Assembly (NCBI RefSeq): GCF_001905125.1
Contig: NZ_LWLE01000003.1
Location: 62,001 to 126,000, forward strand
DNA from: Streptomyces sp. TSRI0281
GTDB taxonomy: Bacteria > Actinomycetota > Actinomycetes > Streptomycetales > Streptomycetaceae
Direction: 5' to 3'
Length of the DNA stretch: 64,000 nucleotides
Part shown: positions 59,855 through 64,000 of the stretch, in pieces
Numbering within the stretch: the stretch's first letter is position 1
Layout of the letters: each line of letters begins with the position of its first letter
Made by a program: the position numbers and the translations under genes
Notes under the pieces: generated by a model
Told to the model about the DNA's origin: nothing
Database searches by the model: none
The model's input: the letters and a program-made list of their open reading frames with translations, nothing else

Positions 59855-61014
59855 CCGGTGGCCTCCCAGGCGAGCACCGCGTTGTTGCCGCCGAAACCGG
59901 TGCCGCTCACCAGCACCGACGGCCGGGACAGGGGGACCGGCCCGCCCAGGGGCACATCCATCGGACAGGTGGGATCGACGCTCGTCACATGGGCGTTCGG
60001 CGGAACCAGACCGTGCCGCAGGATGCGGGCCGCTATCACGCAGCCGAAGACACCCGCGGCGCCCGCGGTGTGGCCCATCACCGCCTTCGGCGCGTACCCG
60101 GCGACCTCGGCGGCGTCGCCGCCCGCGGCCGTCACGGCCCCGCTGACCGCGGTGCTCTCCACGGAGTCGTTGAGCGCCACCCCGGCCCGGTGCAGCACCA
60201 CGGCACCGGGGGGCCCGGAGGTGGTGGCGAGGGCCTGGGCGACCGACCGGCCCAGCTGTTCGCCGGACGGCTCCGGGGCCATCGGGTGGTGGGCGTCGCA
60301 GCTCCAGCCCTGCCCGGCGAGCACCGCCTGCGCGCTCACACCCCGGCGCCGGGCGGACTCGGCCGACTCCAGCACCACGGCCGCCGCGCCCTCGCCGGTG
60401 ACCATGCCCGCACGGCCGGTGTCGAAGGGGCGGCAGCACAGCGGGTCCAGCAGCCCGAACCGGTGCAGTGTGCCGACCGCGACCCGTGAGAAGGCGTCGC
60501 CGCCGCAGGCGATGACGACATCGGCCTGCCCGGTCTCGATCAGCTCGGCGGCCCAGCCCACCGCGTACGTCCCGGCGGAGCAGGCGGTGGACAGGGTGTG
60601 GCCGGGCCCGCCGATCCCGAACCGGCCGGCGACCACGGCGGCCACCCGGTGGGTGGCGGCCGGCCGGCCCGGCGCCTCGGGCCCCTCCGCCAGGTCGATG
60701 TCACCGAGCGACGTGCCGACGGTCAGCCCCGCGTCGAGCAGGTCCTCGCGCGTCAGCCCGGCCTCGGCGACCGCCTCCGCGACCGCCGAGAGCAGCAGCG
60801 CGCCGGTTCGCCCGGCACCTTCGCCGTCGGCGGCCGGGGACCCCGGCGCCGCCGGGTCCGGATCGGCCGCGTACAGAGGGGGGTGCTCCGGCAGCCCGCA
60901 GGCGTCCGGGGCGGGCACCGGCAGCCGGTCGGCACGCAGCAGACCGTCCCACAGCGCGTCGACTCCGGCGCCGAAGCAGGTCACCGCTCCCAGCCCCGTG
61001 ACCACGACCGTCAC
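59851..61014 (-). CDS. Beta-ketoacyl synthase (KS-alpha)
   Basis: A 387-residue condensing enzyme. It has the active-site Cys145 in LSTACSAGTYA, first His in VVLHRAGVALND (normally HGTGT), second His in VMGHTAGAAGVFG with the preceding Lys and C-terminal GFGGNNAVLAW. The first His loop is unusual: HRAGV replaces HGTGT. It forms a complex with the CLF-like protein and the ACP to make a poly-beta-keto or polyene chain. Transcription is divergent from the ACP operon. Confidence 0.93.
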   Translation of the reverse strand: MTVVVTGLGAVTCFGAGVDALWDGLLRADRLPVPAPDACGLPEHPPLYAADPDPAAPGSPAADGEGAGRTGALLLSAVAEAVAEAGLTREDLLDAGLTVGTSLGDIDLAEGPEAPGRPAATHRVAAVVAGRFGIGGPGHTLSTACSAGTYAVGWAAELIETGQADVVIACGGDAFSRVAVGTLHRFGLLDPLCCRPFDTGRAGMVTGEGAAAVVLESAESARRRGVSAQAVLAGQGWSCDAHHPMAPEPSGEQLGRSVAQALATTSGPPGAVVLHRAGVALNDSVESTAVSGAVTAAGGDAAEVAGYAPKAVMGHTAGAAGVFGCVIAARILRHGLVPPNAHVTSVDPTCPMDVPLGGPVPLSRPSVLVSGTGFGGNNAVLAWEATG

Positions 61015-61099
61015 CGGCGCACCTCACTCCTGTGGACCGTACAAAACAATTCTCGATACCGACCAGAGTGCCTTCGGTAAAGAGCCGCGGCCGTCGCGC

Positions 61100-61154
61100 C
61101 TGCAAGTACCTGCAGTATTCCCGTGCGCGTCTCCTCGCCCGTAAGACCCCTGCA
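61100..61154. promoter_or_regulatory. Repeated CTGCA boxes in the KS/ACP divergent promoter
   Basis: CCTGCAAGTA, CCTGCAGTAT and CCTGCAATAC place CTGCA at 61100, 61110 and 61150, that is 10 and 40 bases apart and so on one face of the helix. They lie in the 238-base gap between KS and ACP genes, where a cluster activator would bind. Confidence 0.55.
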
Positions 61155-61252
61155 ATACCATCGGCGGCGATCAACGCGGCTCCGTACGGTCCGGAAAAGT
61201 GGGACCCGGAATGACGTGAAGCCGAATGAATGGCCAAAGGAAAGGGAATCCG

Positions 61253-61504
61253 GTGAGTGCCGAAATCACGCTGAATACGTCGGAACTCCGGGAGCTGGTG
61301 GCGGACACCCTGGATGTCGAATCCTCGGCGCTGACCGACGACGCGCTCTTCATCGAGGAGCTGGGGGTCGACTCGGTGGTGGCTCTGGAACTCGCGGTCA
61401 CCCTGGAACAGCGTTACGGGATCAGGATTCCCGAGGAGGAGCTGGTCGAGCTCCGCACGTTTCCCGACATCCGCGACCTGCTCAGCCGGAAGCTGGGCGG
61501 TTGA
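61253..61504 (+). CDS. Acyl carrier protein
   Basis: An 83-residue ACP with the phosphopantetheine attachment Ser41 in the EELGVDSVVALELAV motif and helices ELRELVADTLDVESS and IRDLLSRKLG. GTG at 61253 has AAGGGA five bases upstream; an in-frame ATG at 61226 has none. It is the first gene of a tightly packed plus-strand operon with three DsrE-like proteins and a dehydratase. It carries the growing chain for KS/CLF. Confidence 0.94.
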   Translation: MSAEITLNTSELRELVADTLDVESSALTDDALFIEELGVDSVVALELAVTLEQRYGIRIPEEELVELRTFPDIRDLLSRKLGG

Positions 61505-61509
61505 CGGGC

Positions 61510-61872
61510 GTGCGGCCGGCCGGTTCACCGGACACCGGCGGGAGTGCCGCCTCCTATTTCCTGATCGAGAGCAAGGGGAACTGGGCGGGCCCCAACGCGG
61601 GCACCTTTCTCCTGGACGCCGCGGCGCTCGCCGGAGCCGGCCACCGGGTGCGGGTCTATCTCGTCGAGGACGGGGTGCTCAGCGCCGTGGGCACCGAGGT
61701 GCCGGAGATCGAGCGCCTCGCCGGGGCCGGGGTCGAGATCCTCGTGGACGACTTCTCGGCGGCGCAGCGCGCGCTCGGCGCCATGACGCTGTCGCCGCAC
61801 GTGAGACTCGCCGGGATGGAGACCGTCGCGGCGGCGCTGGCCGAGGACGACTGCAGAGGTGTGTGGCACTGA
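61510..61872 (+). CDS. DsrE-like sulfur-relay protein, first of three
   Basis: A 120-residue single-domain protein with the DsrE/TusB-like alpha-beta opening SYFLIESKGNWAGPNAGTFL, then AGHRVRVYLVEDGVLSA and EILVDDFSAAQRAL. No cysteine occurs at the typical relay position, only one near the end (EDDCRGVW), so it may be a structural subunit like DsrH/TusB. The GTG at 61510 follows the ACP stop; TTG at 61501 (overlapping it as TTGA) is an alternative. Its TGA overlaps the next ATG (TGATG). Confidence 0.78.
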   Translation: MRPAGSPDTGGSAASYFLIESKGNWAGPNAGTFLLDAAALAGAGHRVRVYLVEDGVLSAVGTEVPEIERLAGAGVEILVDDFSAAQRALGAMTLSPHVRLAGMETVAAALAEDDCRGVWH

Positions 61873-62285
61873 TGGGTACCCCCATGAAGCGCCGGATGTG
61901 GGACCTGCTGCTCATCCTGACGGCGGCCCCGCACTCCAGCGATGTGGTGACCTCCGCGCTGCGGCTCTCGCACGCGGTGCTCGACAACGGCGGCTCGGTA
62001 CGGATCTGGGCGTGCGGTTACGCCAACATGCTCACCCAGAACACGTTCGGTGACACCAAGCTGCCCAACACCCGTGACCCGGACGGGCATTACCCCTCGT
62101 CGTCGGCGATCGTGGCCCGGCTGACGGCCGACAGCGGTGGCCGCTTCGGCTGGATCACCTGCACTGCGTGCGCCGAGGAGCGCGGCGCGACCCACCACAT
62201 CCCGCAGGTGCGGCACCGCTCGCCGCTCCGGCTGGCGGGGACCATGGCCGCGGCCAGGCAGACGCTCTACCTCGGGGGAGCCTGA
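61872..62285 (+). CDS. DsrE-like sulfur-relay protein with cysteine pair, second of three
   Basis: A 137-residue protein of DsrE/TusD type: LLLILTAAPHSSDVVTSALR, VRIWACGYAN and a CxxC-RG motif WITCTACAEERGA, the place where DsrE and TusD carry their persulfide cysteine. It is therefore the likely sulfur-carrying member of the trio. ATG at 61872 overlaps the previous stop, and its own stop overlaps the next ATG (TGATG). In tRNA thiolation and sulfur oxidation these proteins form alpha2beta2gamma2 hexamers. Confidence 0.8.
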   Translation: MGTPMKRRMWDLLLILTAAPHSSDVVTSALRLSHAVLDNGGSVRIWACGYANMLTQNTFGDTKLPNTRDPDGHYPSSSAIVARLTADSGGRFGWITCTACAEERGATHHIPQVRHRSPLRLAGTMAAARQTLYLGGA

Positions 62286-62698
62286 TGACCACCACCTCAC
62301 AGGAACGGCCGCGTCAGCGGGTGCTCTGCGTGCTCGACCGCGCCTACCGGGGCGCCGTGGAGGTGCAGTTCTTCCACCCGCTGTACGGACTGCTCGACCT
62401 GCACGACCAGTTCGAGCAGGTGGATCTGGCGCTGCGCGGTGCGACGGTGACGATGGCCGTCGAGGAGAACGACTACGTACCGACCGTGCGGATCGGCTCG
62501 ACGGTGCTGGACACGCTGCCCGACTACCGGGGTGCCGTGCGGGACCTGCTCGCCGAGGGGTTCAGCGTCTTCGTGGACGCGAGCGCCCTGGCCGGACTCG
62601 GCGTCACCCCGGAGCAGCTGGTGCCGGGTGTGACCACTCTCGCCCCGGCCGAACTGGCGGTCCGCTGGCCGGAGTACGACCAGGTGTGGTTCGTATGA
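62285..62698 (+). CDS. DsrE-like sulfur-relay protein, third of three
   Basis: A 137-residue protein with the same fold: RVLCVLDRAYRGAVEVQFFH, GATVTMAVEEND, GFSVFVDASALAGLG, AVRWPEYDQVWFV. It has one Cys near the N-terminus (VLCVL) but none at the relay site, so like the first member it is probably structural (DsrF/TusC-like). It begins within TGATG and overlaps the dehydratase start by ATGA. Confidence 0.75.
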   Translation: MTTTSQERPRQRVLCVLDRAYRGAVEVQFFHPLYGLLDLHDQFEQVDLALRGATVTMAVEENDYVPTVRIGSTVLDTLPDYRGAVRDLLAEGFSVFVDASALAGLGVTPEQLVPGVTTLAPAELAVRWPEYDQVWFV

Positions 62699-63669
62699 CC
62701 GGCGGCATTCCGCCCCGGTCCGGGGAGCGGGCAGAGGCGCGGCGCACGTTCGCGACCCCGTTGTGCGCGGTCGACCGGCTGGAGCCGGACGCGGGCGGAC
62801 CGGACCTCCGGTTCCGCGCGTTCAAGACGGTCAGCGCCGACGACCCGTACATGGAGGGGCACTTCCCCGGACTCACGCTGCTGCCCGCCGTGTTCGTCCT
62901 CGAAGCGCTCCGGCAGGCGCTGTCCACCCTGGTGGGCGGCGACGAACCGCTGAACCTGGTGGAGGTCGTCTCCGGCCGGTGGCGGGCGCCCATGCGCGGC
63001 GGTGACGAGATCCGGCTGGACGTCACGGCGAGGAAGGACGACGGCGGGCGATGGCGGGTCACCGCCGACGGGGTGCGGCAGGACGGTACCCCGGTCGTGG
63101 CCGCGAAGGTGGTGCTCGGCGACCGGGACACCGCCCCGGCCGGCGGACCGCTCGTCCCCGCGGGCGCGCCGCCCCTCCCGGCCGCCACCGCGTGCGGACC
63201 GGACTACACCGCGATCCTGGACCGGCTGCCGGTACGGCACCCCATGCTCCTGGTGGACCGGGTGGAATCCTTCGACCCCGGCCGGGAGATCACGACCGTG
63301 AAGGCCGTCTCCGGCTCCGAGCCCTGCTACCGGTCGATGGCGGACGGGCTCCCGCTGTCGCGGTACATGTACCCCAGGGCGCTGATGCTGGAGTCCTTCG
63401 GACAGTCCTCGGTGCTCCTGTGGCTGTCCAGCGGCACCACCGAAGGCGTACAGGTCGCCGCCGCCTTCCGTGACTGCCGCTTCGCCGGGGAGGTGCGGCC
63501 GGGTGCCGTACTGCGCCATGTGGCCCGGATCGACCGGCTGATGGCCGACAACGTCTTCGTGTCCGGGGAGACCTGGGACGGAGACCGGTGCGTCATGACG
63601 GTCGGCGCACTCATCGGTGCGAACCGGCCGCGCGAGCAGATGGACGGGGCGATGAACACGGCGCCCTGA
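62695..63669 (+). CDS. Double-hotdog FabZ/FabA-like dehydratase
   Basis: A 324-residue protein with two 3-hydroxyacyl-ACP dehydratase hotdog domains. The first has YMEGHFPGLTLLPAVFVLEAL, with the catalytic-type His in GHFPG. The second begins RLPVRHPMLLVDRVESFDP, typical of FabZ, but has YMYPRALMLESFGQSS where HFPG and the Glu/Asp partner are expected, so only the glutamate side (LES) is kept. The two halves may form one composite active site, as FabA/Z dimers do. It is translationally coupled to the third DsrE-like gene. It introduces double bonds into the ACP-bound chain. Confidence 0.85.
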   Translation: MTGGIPPRSGERAEARRTFATPLCAVDRLEPDAGGPDLRFRAFKTVSADDPYMEGHFPGLTLLPAVFVLEALRQALSTLVGGDEPLNLVEVVSGRWRAPMRGGDEIRLDVTARKDDGGRWRVTADGVRQDGTPVVAAKVVLGDRDTAPAGGPLVPAGAPPLPAATACGPDYTAILDRLPVRHPMLLVDRVESFDPGREITTVKAVSGSEPCYRSMADGLPLSRYMYPRALMLESFGQSSVLLWLSSGTTEGVQVAAAFRDCRFAGEVRPGAVLRHVARIDRLMADNVFVSGETWDGDRCVMTVGALIGANRPREQMDGAMNTAP

Positions 63670-63703
63670 GGCGCGCGGGCGTGACGACGAACGCGGCCCC
63701 AAT

Positions 63704-63860
63704 CCCAGCCCGTCCGGCGCTTGAGGGCATCCCTTCCCCGACCCCGGGGGCCGCCGCCCCCAACCCCAGGTCCGGCAACCCAGCCCGTCCGGCGTTTGAG
63801 GACAGCCCGACCCCGGGGGCCGGCGACCCCACTCCCAGCCCCTCCGGCGTTTGAGGAGCG
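63704..63860. repeat. Three copies of a dispersed Streptomyces intergenic repeat
   Basis: CCCAGCCCGTCCGGCG(T/C)TTGAGG occurs at 63704-63727, 63779-63803 and 63834-63857. This element is familiar from many Streptomyces intergenic gaps; here three copies are separated by Pro/Gly-type simple sequence between the dehydratase gene and the next, minus-strand gene. Confidence 0.75.
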
Positions 63861-63944
63861 GGGCCCGGGGCAGCGCCCCGGTTTCGGGAAGGGGCGGGTA
63901 GGGGACCAGCCCGCCGCAGGCGCCCCACCCGCACAGCCGCCCGT

Positions 63945-64000
63945 TCAGGACGCCGCGTAGCTACCGATGATCTCGCTGACGACCTCCGCCGTCCGAGCGC
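63945..64000 (-). CDS. C-terminal end of an unknown gene (cut by window edge)
   Basis: On the minus strand a frame open to the right edge ends ARTAEVVSEIIGSYAAS with a stop at 63945-63947. A C-terminal helix such as this is seen in many enzymes; the family cannot be named from 17 residues. It shows that the cluster continues to the right. Confidence 0.55.
   Translation of the reverse strand, partial: ARTAEVVSEIIGSYAAS

Noticed and set aside
61510-62698. Housekeeping TusBCD tRNA-thiolation genes
   Set aside because: The members are longer and divergent, and no tusA, tusE or mnmA lies nearby; the operon partners are ACP and dehydratase, so a pathway-specific role is preferred, though not proven.

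Overview
The window is chromosomal DNA of a Streptomyces or very close relative. The support is very high GC with strong G/C third-position bias, frequent GTG starts, purA flanked by a diacylglycerol-kinase-type gene, AfsA/ArpA-type signalling genes, DUF397/XRE regulator pairs, GH19 chitinases behind DasR-type boxes, rare TTA (bldA) codons, and many promoters with a TA-rich -10 hexamer six bases before the start codon. I see no tRNA, rRNA, insertion sequence or CRISPR array.

Layout. 1-5.3 kb: end of kynureninase, a kynurenine-formamidase-like hydrolase, a DesK/NarL-type two-component pair and a P450 with its own leaderless promoter. 5.4-11.6 kb: a gamma-butyrolactone-type signalling island. 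It holds a membrane protein, an epimerase/reductase coupled to an ArpA/ScbR-like receptor, a divergent AfsA-type synthase, a coupled LysR regulator, a 5-aminolevulinate-synthase homologue that has Met instead of the PLP lysine, and a GNAT. 12-15.1 kb: ABC exporter and divergent MarR-like repressor around a perfect palindrome. 15.3-18.1 kb: DUF1876, lipid-kinase homologue, purA. 18.2-21.1 kb: a ruined Ser/Thr kinase gene and a PstS-like membrane-anchored binding protein. 21.2-23.5 kb: two GH19 chitinases with identical promoter architecture. 23.5-29.6 kb: a deletion scar joining marR and doxX remnants, a second beta clamp, a nucleotidyltransferase, a PucR regulator and a large secreted beta-propeller/Ig-like protein.

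29.8-35.4 kb is accessory: a JmjC oxygenase operon with a DUF397 protein, a TPR-containing HTH regulator with a GNAT, and a DUF397/XRE pair. 35.4-43.2 kb: membrane and secreted proteins, a coupled DUF4331-TPR-NicO operon and an intact Ser/Thr kinase whose sequence explains the wreck at 18.2-19.3 kb.

43.6-64 kb looks like one biosynthetic gene cluster running off the right edge. It contains a Sfp-type phosphopantetheinyl transferase, two tandem LuxR paralogues, IclR and SARP regulators, a polyprenyl diphosphate synthase, acyl-CoA carboxylase beta and epsilon, an MMPL exporter, an HTH-only LysR protein, MbtH, a type II thioesterase, a KS/chain-length-factor pair, ACP, three consecutive DsrE-like sulfur-relay proteins and a double-hotdog dehydratase. 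Carboxylase, KS/CLF, ACP and dehydratase would make an unsaturated acyl chain. MbtH and the thioesterase imply an NRPS outside the window. A 13-bp element shared by three promoters suggests one regulator, plausibly the SARP. The DsrE trio inside a type II PKS locus and the lysine-less ALAS homologue inside the butyrolactone island are the two most unusual things seen.
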